A stretch of DNA of 64,000 bases. Origin: Metellina segmentata. Its lineage: Eukaryota > Arthropoda > Arachnida > Araneae > Tetragnathidae. The position numbers and the translations under genes are program-made. The stretch covers positions 74,598,698 through 74,662,697 of the forward strand of contig OX375877.1 of assembly GCA_947359465.1 (NCBI GenBank), written 5' to 3'. This document shows, in pieces, positions 32,202 through 43,740 of this stretch (within the stretch, counting starts at the first letter, position 1; each line of letters begins with the position of its first letter). Under the pieces are notes generated by a model. It saw nothing but the letters and a program-made list of their open reading frames with translations. It ran no database searches and was not told the DNA's origin.

Positions 32202-32331
32202 GTAGGCAGGTAGTTATTTAACGTCGTACTAGAGCAACACAACGGGCTATTGACGACGGTCCGGGATCAATCCTTTAAGGGAAAGATCCCGTGACAACAC
32301 GTCGTAATTTTGAACCACGGTCAGAAGACGG
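32202..32331 (-). repeat. SINE-A 3' part, minus
   Basis: GTAGGCAGGTAGTTATTTAA, CGTCGTACTAGAGCAACACA and CGGTCCGGGATCAATCC match closely; the copy stops in the middle of the body at TCAGAAGACGGG. Confidence 0.8.
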
Positions 32332-32416
32332 GATTGGTGCAGGATCGTGTGCTGCACTAATTCAACTATTTACCTCAAATAAATACGGATTTCACAACCT
32401 CGAGTATGTGCTTTCA

Positions 32417-32465
32417 GGGTGAGGAGCTCAGGTGTTGCTTTGTCATCTGACCGTGGTTCAAAAGT
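32417..32465 (+). repeat. SINE-A body fragment, plus
   Basis: GGTGAGGAGCTCAGGTGTTG then TGTCATCTGACCGTGGTTCA is a 49-bp piece of the body with no ends. Confidence 0.65.
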
Positions 32466-34159
32466 AGGTTCACGGTAAGATGAAGAGGTCACACATGAGC
32501 TCAAAAGCAGAAATAGATATCGACTTAGATGCTTTACCATTGCCAATTAAGCACAGAACCGACGAACCAGAAGCTTTTAGAACCAGAATCCACAGTTAAG
32601 ATGTCGATTATGGAAAGGGTTTCATTGCGTTACCACTAACCCGAAATCAATCGATGCACCAAAATAAAAAAAGCGAGTTTCAAATTTTAGAGATTTCAGA
32701 TTTTAGTTATGTGTATATTGAATAGCAAAAAGCAAAAGTAAAAAATGTGTTAACGACAGAAGTTATGATTCATTTATTAAAAATATTACTACTTAAAGAA
32801 TAAACTATAACCAAACACAAAACAAATTATATATACGGAATAACTGCCTGCTATACCGGGATATATGAAAATAGCACTAATGTTATAGTTTTCCATTTTA
32901 TGGTGGCAGCAGAAACGAATTAGTCTTTTTAGACATTGTAGTTTTAAAATTATATCTTCTATCCGAATACAAATTAACGTGTAAATATTGAAGGGACTTC
33001 AAGAGTTTTTCAAGGGTTTAACACAGTTTAAATCAACCACCTTATAGGAGAATCATGACATTTTTTAGCGATTTTAGTGATCTTTTAGCGTATTTATTCC
33101 TTATTTCATGACTTGAGTGATCTTTCGACCAATTCCTGTATTTTCTAAGACGTCAGAGACCTTTTGACCGCTCATTCAATGCACCGAATGTTTCGTGACT
33201 GTTCAAACATTTCGTGCTTCAGGGACTTTTGCGACATTTTAAAGATTTCGTGACTACTTACTGAATCATTAAATTTGTTACTCCTTCGCGTAATTCTTTT
33301 TATGTTGAATATATAACGTGGGTTAACTAGTAAATGCTATGTCTAAAAATTTAATTTTAACAGAAAACTATTGACTTTTTGACTGATAGACATTCTGCCA
33401 CCCCCTCAAAAACTGAAGCTCTCCGAAGACAATGTTCAATCGAAATGAAACTTAACATATGTGATACCCACATGAAGAGGTCAATAAATGATCACAACAC
33501 AAATCTAAAGAACTCTTTATTATTGTAGAATTGCACTAGAAATGTCATCTGTAGTGAAGAGTATTCGACTGTTGGAATAGTGTATTTTGGTGTAAAGTTT
33601 TATTCAAGATGTACTAAGACTATTTTAATGCCTTTTCTGAAGACAGATTTCTAAATGTGGACTTACAGAAACTCAGTATTTACATTTCTAACATAATTTC
33701 TTTTCAGCCATTGAGACAGGAACACCATGAAAAACTTATGAACTTATTCTGACATTTGCGTAGTAGTTTACAGTTACAATTTAATTTGAAACGTTTTTGT
33801 ATTTTTCTCTCATAACACATATGTAGAAAAATCTGTGACACTAACTGAAGAAAATGGAACATCAAAATTCGTTAATTTACTTCTGTGTACATATCAAGAC
33901 AAGCCGGATGTCGTTAACTTACAAAACGTCCAACGAGTAAAGTATTAGCTAATTGAAAAAGTTGCAGCGAATGTAACTAATCGACACTGACACCCCAGAA
34001 AAGTTGCCGTGCGGAATTAAGTACTCCGAAGTCAATTAAAGTAGGGTAATTGAATCACTTAACGCTTCAATTCGCTCTTTAAACGAGAGAACCTCTGAAA
34101 AAAATGGCATACCATAATAGATTTATTCGGATCAGTCTCAGACTTATTCGAACATCAAC
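32466..34159. other. AT-rich interval, nothing recognised
   Basis: 33050-33260 has loose repeats of TTTCGTGACT-like words, too degenerate to call an array. No ORF. Confidence 0.4.
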
Positions 34160-34322
34160 TGTACGAGCTGTGAGTTGTAAGTGGACCAGGTTTTATTCCT
34201 CCCTCGTTGTATTTCTTTCTTCTGTGTCAGTAAAGATAGGCAAATATGTATGTCCATTTCCTTACATTGTATATCATGTTTGGCCCAGCTTGGCCAAATA
34301 TGGCCCTTGTGCCACAAGACCC
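34160..34322 (+). repeat. SINE-B copy, plus
   Basis: A weak head (GGTTTTATTCC as B box) is followed by TTGTATTTCTTTCTTCTGTG, TCAGTAAAGAT and the 3' region TTGGCCAAATATGGCCCTTG then GCCACAAGACCC. A 94-codon frame over it is incidental. Confidence 0.75.
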
Positions 34323-34484
34323 AAATCTAATCATATGCTTCAAAGAGAAAACATTACCATTAATCTGAAGACTTTGAGAGTCGAATAGCCTGTTTGTTTA
34401 CCAGCTCTACGTATGAGCTCAGGTACCATGATACTAACTCGTTTGGAATCTTTGTCGATAATCGTCAACACTTAGAGAAGAAGC
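34323..34484. other. Spacer between inverted SINE-B copies
   Basis: Nothing recognised. Confidence 0.4.
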
Positions 34485-34560
34485 GTTGTTTTGGGACTTT
34501 ATGGCCCAAGGGACATATTTGGCCAAGCAGCACCAAACACAAGACAACAACGAGAGAGAC
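34485..34560 (-). repeat. SINE-B 3' fragment, minus
   Basis: TTTTGGGACTTTATGGCCCA then ATTTGGCCAAGCAGCACC is the reverse complement of the 3' region of the copy 170 bp to the left, so the two form an inverted pair. Confidence 0.7.
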
Positions 34561-35512
34561 ACAAAAATCATAAAGATAGGCGAGGGTAATACATGAGAGT
34601 ACAGAACATTTGGGTACCTCGGTGTTAGTAAGGAATAGAAGGAATTGAGGTTTGCTTGGTCTCTCTATGTTCGTTTCTTTCTGCACTACGGAAAATTATA
34701 CCAGAATTTACGTCTTTAAGTGGATTCCGAATCACTACGAACATCCATGCCAAGACGGGATGATTCGGGATTGAGCGGAGGTAGATAGCGATGCATAGAT
34801 AGCATAAACGTATCAGGGTTAAATTATTAAAATATGTGAGTTGAAAAAAGCAAAATTAAATCCAGAAGTATTAGTCAGCACAAGTATTAGTCGTTGCACT
34901 AGATATTACTGTGGTGAACGTTGATAGAGACTTGCACAATCTTGTAATAAATTCTATATTTAGTGCACTATTGACACAGACTGAATGGTAATCCCATCTC
35001 TCTCGTCCTCTCCAAACCTGCGTTAAAAAAAGCACTAAGTACTACAATCGTCTTGATATGGTGAAATTTATTTGGGTAAGGCGTTGGTAACCTATCATAC
35101 CTATTATACTTATTGAATTTTGACCATAGTTATTGTAAAATCTAAGAGCCTGGCTCAGTATCATCTTCATATTCAATCACTTTCGTACAACGGAGCACAT
35201 TTCTGTTTTTAACATTTCGGGCTGTGGACTTTTTCTGGACTGTCTGTACAGCCACTTTTTTTTCTTCTCATGTCAAAGGGGTCACACAGTGTTCAAGTCT
35301 TCTACACCCATGTGGCCCCTTGTGAGTAAGTGATATGAATCCTTACTAACATCTTCTCATAAAGTATAGATAAGATAGCTATGGTGAGGTAGGGTGAGAC
35401 AAAGTGCGCTCTCTGGCTAACTGACTACCAAAGTAGGGTTTAGTAGGTTACCTAGGGTTTACTAAGTAGGTTCCACCCTGTTTATTGTTGTTGCAAAATG
35501 TTTGAAGGAGTC
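34561..35512. other. Unannotated interval
   Basis: No gene or repeat recognised. Confidence 0.4.
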
Positions 35513-35520
35513 CTATAGAC

Positions 35521-36570
35521 CAGTGGTCCCCAACCCCCGGGCCGCGGATCGGTACCGGTCCGTGGATCAAATGGTACCGGGCCGCCCAACGAACATTAAA
35601 TTATTTCCATTTTATTTACTGTGGTGTATTTCTCTCGGGTTTGTGCGGTTCTTATCTATGAAATGTCCACTCAAATTAGGAGGCGGTAAATCAGAACTTG
35701 AAATTTGTTCTGTTACTAGAGCTTCAATTATGATTTCTGAATGTTTCTATTTTCCAATTTTGACAAATGTTACAGCTGTTTTCAAGTTGGCAGATAAAGT
35801 AGCTCCATTTAAAACAAAACTGAAGTTGTGGACACGGCGCGTGAACAGAGGCATTTTGGACTTGTTTCAGACATTAGTGGAGATTTTAGGCGAGACTGAG
35901 CCTAAACATTCATTCTCCCAGTTGGTGCACGGTCACCTGTCTTTGCTTTTAAAAGAGCACAACAGACCCAACCACAAAAGACCCATGGACTAGTAAGGAA
36001 TGAATCCGCGATCCATTTGTCAACAAATCAGGCGAATCTAGCATGTATGTGCAAGAAGAACAACTGCAGGAGATTGCAAATGAAGGCGGCCTTAAAATTA
36101 CGTTCGAGACAACTCTGCTGGTGTTCTGGATTAAAGTCATATAGGAAAACACTGAGATTGCCAACACATCACTTAAATCCCTATTGCCATTTCCGACAAC
36201 CTATCTGAAGCTGGGTTTTCTGCAGTGACAGCAACCAAAACAAAACAACGGTATAAACTGGACATAAGCAACACACTTCGTGTGTCATTGTCTCCTATTA
36301 CCCCCAGATGAAACCGTCTCTTCGCAAAGAAACAAGCTCAGGGTTCTCATTGATTTAGCGTTCTAGTGAGTTGAAATGTTAAATCACTTTGTATTCATTT
36401 TTTGGTCTAACGGTATTTTATTTTGAAGGCATGTTTAAATACAATCAAATTAAAAATTTAAATCAAAACAATCTAAAATATAAACAATCAACGTCCCCCT
36501 CTCAGCGGGCTGCGTTAAAATTATGAAATATTGATCCGGTCCACGGCGATAAAAAGGTTGGGGAGCACTG
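35521..36570 (+). mobile_element. Charlie-like hAT relic, 1050 bp, perfect 8-bp TSD
   Basis: The left end CAGTGGTCCCCAACCCCCGG continues into GCCGCGGATCGGTACCGG. The right end, reverse-complemented, is CAGTGCTCCCCAACCTTTTT, then CGCCGTGGACCGG. Identical octamers CTATAGAC flank it (35513-35520 and 36571-36578). The interior holds the C-terminal part of a hAT transposase. End sequence and protein resemble hAT-Charlie elements that I know from vertebrate and arthropod genomes. Confidence 0.92.
35640..36354 (+). pseudogene. hAT (Charlie-type) transposase, C-terminal part
   Basis: One frame carries LKLWTRRVNRGILDLFQTL and EPKHSFSQLVHGHLSLLLKE (about 35820-35955). After a frameshift, KEWIRDPFVNK-like and QEIANEGGLKITFETTLLVF (about 36005-36125) appear. 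After another shift, LSEAGFSAVTATKTKQRYK and LDISNTLRVSLSPITPR (about 36200-36310) appear, the hAT dimerisation region. TGA follows ITPR and a natural-looking stop follows KKQAQGSH at about 36353. This is the order found in GTF2IRD2-like/Charlie transposases. The N-terminal half is lost and the gene is dead. Confidence 0.85.
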
Positions 36571-36578
36571 CTATAGAC

Positions 36579-37280
36579 AGTTTCACAGCTAGAGTGCTTT
36601 AAATGTTGGCTAGGAAATTACGAAGACCCTAGACGGTTCGGATTGAAGTGATACACTCTTGCCCCACACTCACAATAATCATCACAATTAAAACGAGAAA
36701 ACAGTACATGTCATGCACTTGCCCCATTATGTGAGGAAGTGCGACCCTGTGAAATAGCACAGGAATTTATTTTTTAAAATTATATCACTGAAGTTTTTAA
36801 ACAAATAAGAATGTAAACATATTAGTAAAGTGTATGGGAGTATGTGGTAAAAAAATTGAACAGTTAAAAAATTACCGGGCAAAGAAGTAATTGGCTCAAT
36901 GCGAACCTCGGAGATAGATGTTTGTGAACTTCCCCACCTCACTCTACATCAAAAACCATAAAAATAATTTGTATAAATATTTTCAGAAATGTAGGTTTAA
37001 AATAAAAGTTATGTTTTGGCAACTGCCCACATGGATCACCATTACTCAACATGATCTTAAACTTCCCCTCTGACAGCCTTATTTTAAACGCATGTTCTCT
37101 TCACCAAAGACTGGATGAATTTATATCGAGATCAGTCGGAATAGTGGGTTAGCAGAAACAAAATGGCTTGGTGAACATAAAATACAATAATACATCAACT
37201 CAAATTATAACTTGTATCTTCAGGAGGATAAGAAATTTCTAGTAGGAAATAATAAACTAACATTTTACCTAGTTAAACGC
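36579..37280. other. Unannotated interval
   Basis: Contains two CTTGCCCCA words (about 36660 and 36720) and a GTGGGGAAGTTCAC-like end near 36940. I could not assemble these into an element with confidence. Confidence 0.35.
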
Positions 37281-38238
37281 TCTATATAAAAAAAAGTTAC
37301 TGCCACTGTCACCGCAGGGTAGAAAACTCGCTTTTTCCCTCGATTCGCAGATTGTTCCCCGAGAAAATACTCATCAGAAAATTACGAAATTAACATGTTT
37401 TGTTCAAAAGTGTCAAGAGAACAAGATGGAGAAGTTTCTTTACGATGCGGCTATTAGTTTGGGGGTGCATTAAGTATTAAAGTCAAGAAAAGTGAAATTT
37501 CTCTTATGTGAGTTAGCAGCAAAACACGTACACCTTTTCAGTCTTCAGCCGTGAGTAAAATATCACGACAGCATATAAGTTTTTTTGTGGAGATGAAAAG
37601 GATGCATTTTTAACGAGTTTGCCAGACATAAAATATATAGCTCTAGCCGTAGCAATTATTATTTTTTTTGTCCACTGAAACTCGCTATGACGGCATGGCC
37701 CGGTAAGTCCAATCAGGAATAACGAATTATTATACATTAAATTAAAATACCAAAAAATGCTTTTCAAACCCGTGTCATGTTGGGTAGTGTGGTGGGACTG
37801 ATTCCTGAAATAATTTATTTTTCTATTATAGAAAGGAATGAGGCGACATGCCCTTGTCATGTTAGGTGGTGGTGGGATTGATTCCTTAAAGATGTATTTC
37901 TCTTGTATGGGATGAATGAGGCGACATGGCCGTGTCGTGTTGGATAGTGGTAAGACTAATTCCTTAAATAATTTCTTGTTTCTCTTTTAGGGAAGGAATG
38001 AGGCGACATGCCCTTTTCATGTTGGGTGGTGGTGACACTGATTCCATATAATTAGGACTCGAGCAGCAAGCAAGCATTCATTTCGTGTGTTAGTTCTGCG
38101 TTACCAAAACACATTCACACCTCACGTTACGAAGACGCTTGCGAAAGGAGTATTGGTTTCCGAAGCAAACCAAATGGGATTAGGTAACAATCACCGGGAG
38201 TTGTCGAGCGTTTGCGACCAGGGGGTAAAGCCCTCTAG
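37281..38238 (+). mobile_element. Probable Helitron (family HelB), 958 bp
   Basis: The 5' candidate is TCTATATAAAAAAAAGTTAC. The 3' end is GTTGTCGAGCGTTTGCGACC, a GGGGGTAAAGCCCTC hairpin and CTAG (38235-38238) with T after it. The 3' subterminal part carries TTTCCGAAGCAAACCAAATG, also seen in the Helitron at 54370-55557. The 3' end is firm, but the 5' end is a guess because the preceding base is C, not A. No Rep/helicase frame is present. Confidence 0.55.
37771..38045. repeat. Minisatellite, about 80-bp unit, 3.4 copies
   Basis: AGGCGACATG starts at 37841, 37919 and 38001, each preceded by GGAATG or GATGA and followed by CC(C/G)T(T/G)GTC(A/G)TGTTGG and GACTGATTCCTTAAATAAT-like sequence. It lies inside the probable Helitron. 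Confidence 0.85.
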
Positions 38239-39120
38239 TAAAAAAAGAATTTATAAATACTTTTCAGTACAATTTCAACTATTTAATCTGAGTATTTGGC
38301 ATTGGTGTAAGCTTTTTGCAGCATAAATAAAGTGAATATTTAATTGAATAGTGATACACTGGTAACGAAAAATATTTTTCAATTGTAGTGATGAATTTTC
38401 TTATTTTTTAATTAATTTTGTTAATAGTTAATTTTGGAAACAAATGTGATTGTATAATTTTTAGCAATTGAAGGCAAATATGTGACATTGCATGAACTTC
38501 GATTGCACGAATATATTAATCGTTAAATGCTTATAAAAACTCAATTCAACTCCAAAACAAATTTCCCACAAACTGTTTCGAATTTAATATAATTATAAAT
38601 ACTATTAATTTCTATTTAAAAAATGGCTGACTAAACGAGAGTATAAAAGTACATAATTTAAGGCGTGCACCCATTTTCTTGATTATTTTAAGTTACCTGC
38701 AAAAGTTTAGAAAATGGCGGACAATTAATATATATTTGCTTATATTCTACTATGGCAAATACTCAATTTCTTCAATACCAACTAGTGGATTAATAGTCCT
38801 TAAAGAATTATGTTGGGAAAACGTGACAATCTTAGTTTTAACCCTAGACACGATGTGAGATGCGGCCACATCGCAAACACCACTGGGGAAACATACCATC
38901 CTTGAGAACTTAGAGAAAGTTGACCCACATTTACGTATCGTCATGACGTATTAAGATTTATTCAGCTATACATTCTGAATTGGGAAAGCCTTTCAGTATA
39001 GAACTTTAAGGCTAGGTAGAGATATTGCTTAAACAAATTGTTTCCAACTTCTTACATAATAAATTTAATTATCCTTTCTATCTGTCTATCACTGAAAATT
39101 GACAAGTATTTTTTTTGAAC
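38239..39120. other. AT-rich spacer
   Basis: Nothing recognised; a 64-codon minus frame near 38850 has no resemblance to a family. Confidence 0.4.
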
Positions 39121-39362
39121 GTTAAAAGAAGAATGTAATAAATTTGCTACAAAAATAGATACTTTTAATCTGAAAATTTCCTTCTCGGAGGTTAATATAT
39201 GTTTTAATGATTTCAATGGCAATAAGTAATCAGCTACAATGAAGTATTTTTTGTATTTATTTTCTAAATGTATTTATCTCTTTTTTCCTTACATTATTTT
39301 ATACCAAAATTTTTATTCTCATTGATTGTGTATTTTTATGTAGAGAGGAACAACAACTAATT
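39121..39362 (+). repeat. Unclassified dispersed repeat R2, copy 2
   Basis: Same order of conserved strings as 24869-25110, from GTTAAAAGAAGAATGTAATA through TTCTCGGAGGTTAATATAT to GTAGAGAGGAACAACAACTA. Confidence 0.5.
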
Positions 39363-40350
39363 ATTGGGTAGATGCAAAAGTTCGTCCCATTACTGACGCC
39401 AGATGCCATTAAGTCAGAAAAACTGAATTGTTATCTACCTTTATACGTGTAAAGTTTTGCTGTTGTTTGACAGATGAAATTTCAGCGAGTACTTGGGAAT
39501 AAAATAGTGTTCTAAAGAACACAATATTTAAAAATTTTGTTTAGCATTAAAAATGGTAGAAAATAAGGATCATTTTCGATATATTATGCTTTTATATTTC
39601 CTAAAGGGCAAGAATGATTTGCAAGAAAAGGTATGTGTAGTGTAGTGTGTGGGATGCAATTGATGATTATGTGCCGTAAGTGGTTCAGAAAGTTTCATCC
39701 CCTGAATCAGTACTTTAGCCAGAAACCTCAGAACTTCAATGAGCGCGGAAGGATGCATCTACGGTGGAGATGGGAGTAAGGCCATCTAACAGAACGGCAC
39801 ATACTATATTGATTAAATGTAATTTTCAGTAAACAAAACAATGTTTCTTCAATTTTCAACCCCCCCCCAACACGTTATAATAAATACTTTGCAGATTAAA
39901 ATGCTCATATGTTATTTTAAGAAAGCGTTTTAGAAAGTGTTTCAAAAATTAAAAATCTTAAAAGTTTCCAGGCGATTTATTTTGTCACAGAGATTAAACA
40001 CGTTAGCTTTAACTGTTCAGTACTTTTATTCTAATCTATGCCTCAGTGATCTATAGATATTATTTTAGTGATACGTTAAGGAAATTTTTAAGTTTCATAG
40101 AAAGTTAATGACTAGTCAAAAAACACATATAACAAGTCATACAATTTTTATTTATAATCTGTCCTTGGTGAAAAATACTGTGGTAGACTCTAAGTGTTTG
40201 AGCGAAAGTTACGTTTGAGATAAGACCGAAAGAGTGATGTTGCAAAAAGGTAGTGTCATAACATAATTGAAGTGATGACCCTTTGAACGTGTTAGCTTTT
40301 CAACTTCGTAGTAATGTGGGTGTAAATGGGATGAGAGAAATAACTTCGGA
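39363..40350. other. Unannotated interval
   Basis: No feature recognised apart from a run of nine C near 39861. Confidence 0.4.
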
Positions 40351-40430
40351 TGGTTGGTTGTTTTGGCGTTTTGGGGCGTAACATTTGACCAAGTTGCAAC
40401 AAACACAAGACAATGCCTAGTAAACATATC
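40351..40430 (-). repeat. SINE-B 3' fragment, minus
   Basis: TGGTTGGTTGTTTTGGCGTT, then ACATTTGACCAAGTTGCAAC and AAACACAAGACAATGCC, corresponds to the 3' end of SINE-B. The CCAACCAA-type end is the family's 3' terminus. Confidence 0.65.
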
Positions 40431-40605
40431 GTGAAAGAGGAAACGAATGATAGACTGGGGAGGAGAAGTGGGATAGAAACAAAAAATATCGATCGGGTAT
40501 CCCGGGTACATGATCCTCGTGTTTACAAAAGACAGTAAACACTATGCGAAAATAAATTACCTCTAGTAGTACCTCCGGTCTGTGGAACTCATATACTCAC
40601 ATAAC

Positions 40606-41627
40606 TAGGGTTGCCAACCTTCCAGGATTGGCCGGAGTTGTCCCGTAATTGAAGTTGCTCTCCAGAATCCCGGTAGAATGTTAAACTTTTCCGGAATGTC
40701 AGATAAAGCTATCGACCAATATCACCTACACTCCAAAATAATTCTTTCTATTGCACAAGACTTCGTGTCCATCAAATGTCCGTTCCCCTACTATCCCAAG
40801 TCAATACTATATATCGTCACAAAGTGCAAAAGGTAGTATGTTAAAAACTATACAGGGTGTCCCTCAATTCATGAGCCAAACTTTAAGTGTAAGTAAAACA
40901 CATATAAAGAAGCATTTTTTTGTACAGCAACATAGGGTCGGAAATGAAAAGTACAGGTGGTAAAACAAGATATGCTGAGGAAATGAACAAAAGCTCTTTA
41001 CTTACATAATATTTTTAGAGCAGACGATAGAAACGTTTAGTGACGTAGCTTAAAAAAATAGATGCATTTTTTGGGTAGAAAAATATTGATTAGTAGACGT
41101 TTATTTAGTTTGCATTATCAAATCGTCTGCAAAACAATTTTATTGAGTTTGAATGGCATTACGCGATCTGCAAACGATTTTTTGTTGTTAGAATTAGCTT
41201 TCTGTTAGAATCTTTGCTGTTAGAAACGATTCTTTGCTTTTCATTTACTCAGCATTTCTTGTTTTTCCACCTTCCCTTATCATTTCCGACCCCATGTTGC
41301 TATACAAAAAATGCTTCTTTATATGTATTTTACTTACTCTTAAAGTTTGGCCCTTTAATTCAGGGACACCATGTATATTTTCTTTTATTATTGATATTTG
41401 TGGCATTTTGTGTTATCCATCAAGTGGCAATATCTCTTATGTCATCAGATGGTGCAAGAAACTATATAAATTGTATGGAATCAAAACATAAGGAACTAAT
41501 TTTTTTTTGCTCCCCTGAAAAATACAGCTTTTAGACACACAACCTTTAGAACTTTGAGTGACAATATCAGTATTTTAGTTTTGGGCAATACGTCCCGGAA
41601 TTGTCTCAGAAAAAGTTGGCAACCCTG
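40606..41627. mobile_element. hAT element, 1022 bp, containing a nested MITE
   Basis: The left end TAGGGTTGCCAACCTTCCAG and, reverse-complemented, the right end CAGGGTTGCCAACTTTTTCT are inverted. The subterminal parts also match (GTTGTCCCGTAATTG versus AATTCCGGGACGTA in reverse). Flanks CACATAAC (40598-40605) and CACACAAC (41628-41635) match at 7 of 8. No transposase remains. Without the 521-bp insert it is about 500 bp, a non-autonomous hAT. Confidence 0.8.
40853..41373. mobile_element. Palindromic TA MITE, 521 bp, arms about 105 bp
   Basis: The left arm CAGGGTGTCCCTCAATTCAT then GAGCCAAACTTTAAGTGTAA and AAAGAAGCATTTTTT matches the reverse complement of the right arm over more than 100 bp. 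TA flanks at 40851-40852 and 41374-41375. Its terminal ten bases equal those of the element at 17-1605. The overlapping 106- and 85-codon frames at 41214-41534 come from the arm and are not genes. Confidence 0.88.
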
Positions 41628-41635
41628 CACACAAC

Positions 41636-42461
41636 CCTTCAAGTGGTTTCAACGAGGTATAGTTCAACATATGGTCAATTTTTCTAATGACACGATACCT
41701 TGTTGAGTCAACTTCCCTTATAGTCCAAGGGGAACGAAGATCCAAGTACGTCAAACAAATTGGTCCATGCCTAGAATTGATGACATATTGAAACAAGTTT
41801 TTGTGTCTAAGGCAGGTCACCACAGGCCAGCTGTTGACGCGAGGATAAACCTTTTGGAGGACAAAAGAAGATGTGCCCCTAAATTACTTTAGTTGAATAA
41901 AGTTTCACTTATTCTCTCATCCTAAGTTGTAGCGTTAGTTTATCCTGTTAGAAGCGTTTAAAGCAAAATATTTTCTCCAAGCGGTGTTAGTTACCAACAG
42001 ATCAAATGGTTCTATGTCGAAAGGAATCACAGAATTCAGCAATTTCATCATAGTTTGTCAGACAGCCGGTTAAATAGCTGCCCGGTGTTTGGCGTGCAAA
42101 TAGGTTCGTGTTTATTTTATCACTGCGGGCGCCAAGTCATTAGGGGAGCTCTAAAAGCGAACCCAGATGTCACGCAGCTGTTTTGACTCCGCCGTTTCCT
42201 CTAAAGACAATTTTTAGATTCATTCAAAACATTCATTTTCCGTTGGAGTTTTGATGCTCGCGATCTCTTAAGCGCACGTTGTTTTTGTATTGGCGCAATA
42301 GGAATTGCTTTTCCTCTCCCAATGGGTGAAACTGTAACGGTGGTATTTCAAGACGTATGTGAGAATTTTTCGTGAAAGCTCGCATCCGATTCTCAGAATT
42401 GAATTAATCCATTATATATATTATTTTCAAGAAGTTTTGAAAGGCATAAACAGTTTATTTC
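41636..42461. other. Unannotated interval, partly even base composition
   Basis: 42040-42330 is less A+T-rich than its surroundings and contains no ORF. Conserved non-coding sequence is possible, but only comparison would show it. Confidence 0.35.
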
Positions 42462-42778
42462 AAGGTACGTTGTTGAATTAACGTCATACTGTAAAAAGAC
42501 AACGGGCTATTGGCAACAGTTCAAGATCAATCCCGAAGGAAAATATCCATGGACAACAGTTAGTAGTTTTGTATTACAGTCAGATAGAGGTCAACTCCTA
42601 AGCTGACCACAACTCTCCAAACGTTCACACCACGCCAATGTGAGAAAATTTATGTCCACGACACATTTAACGTGATCCAGTCCTCACGTATACGACAGTC
42701 TTAAGTTGGATCAAATTTTGAACTCACAACACTTAAAGGTGCTAATCCGCCACTCTTCCAACCGGGCTACTACCACGT
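42462..42778 (-). repeat. SINE-A copy, minus, full length, diverged
   Basis: It begins near GAATTAACGTCATACTG and ends in a head, minus strand GGTAGTAGCCCGGTTGGAAG (A box), with B box GTTCAAAATTTGATCC. Body strings include CACGCCAATGTGAGAAAATT. Confidence 0.8.
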
Positions 42779-43077
42779 CTTTTGTAAAATAATACCTCTT
42801 CAAACTTCATGCAGTAAAATGTTATGGTCATTATGTGGTGAAGTCATTAACATCAACCTTATAATAAAATTAACGGATTATGTGCGCTCATCTTAACGCT
42901 ATTTCTTTCGATCGCTCGATTTGAAAATCTGTCACGTGGTTGTGGAAAAAAGGATTCTTTTTAATGTGAGACAAATTAATGATTGGTTAAAGTGATTAAC
43001 CAGCTTGATTAAAAACATTAGTCAGTGCTTCGGTAGCCAATCGGCTCAATTCGATACGTAAGTTCACGAAACTATCC
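42779..43077. other. Unannotated spacer
   Basis: Nothing recognised. Confidence 0.4.
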
Positions 43078-43357
43078 TTTTGAGATCTTGCGACAGGGAA
43101 TCCATCTATTGGCTGTCTGTTTCGTTAGAAGGTCGATGGCTAACAATTTCTCAAACTTGTTCGATACATTTGCATTCAAGGCCCAATTAAGGTACAGGTC
43201 CCAATACCCGAAACCGATGCCATGATGCGATCCAGAGGGTGATCCACCGCCGTTCCTAACAGGAACAACCACCAACATCCATGAGCTTACAAACCGGGAT
43301 TTGATTCAGGGACCTTTTGGGTAACAAACAGACACTGACCACCATACCAGGTAGACG
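43078..43357 (-). repeat. SINE-C: third tRNA-derived SINE-like element, minus
   Basis: The minus strand begins CGCCGTCTACCTGGTATGGT with an A-box-like TGGTATGGTGGTC, and a B-box-like TGAATCAAATCCCGG follows about 45 bp later. Beyond it the body reads AACGGCGGTGGATCACCCTC and GCATCGGTTTCGGGTATTGG, shared with neither SINE-A nor SINE-B. Only one copy is in the window, so boundaries and status are tentative. Two minus-strand frames over it are incidental. Confidence 0.5.
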
Positions 43358-43506
43358 GCGAAGAATCCGTAAATAAACTAGTCATTTCAATCATGTTGAG
43401 TTTTATTTTGACTGTATTCAGGAGATTATCTGCAACCTGTAGATTTCCAAATGACGATAAATTGATCGACATCACAACTGAAGGACGAAAATATTGCGTT
43501 GAGTTC

Positions 43507-43640
43507 TATGGTGCGAGGGCCATATTTTGCCAAGCTGCGCAAAATACAAAACAGACAAAAGACAAATAATGGACAGTTGGTTCACAGGGAAATTTCAACT
43601 GGCTTAAAAGTGAGAAATACACCCTAGAAGAAGTCGAACA
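43507..43640 (-). repeat. SINE-B copy, minus, headless
   Basis: TATGGTGCGAGGGCCATATT, TTGCCAAGCTGCGCAAAATA and GAGAAATACACCCTAGAAG are family strings in the expected order. Confidence 0.7.
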
Positions 43641-43740
43641 TGAAAGGAATATAATCTGTCCCGTCTACCTGTTGCTAACGCAATGGACAAATCCAATGAG
43701 CCATGAAGAACTTTGAAATAGCTTTTACTGCCAATGCATT

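Noticed and set aside
35383..36948. Larger transposon with GTGAGG(T)AGGG-like ends surrounding the Charlie-like hAT
   Set aside because: The apparent inverted match between about 35383 and 36948 is short and interrupted; not supportable.
41214..41534. Overlapping 106- and 85-codon frames
   Set aside because: They lie in one arm of the palindromic MITE at 40853-41373 and read across its end.
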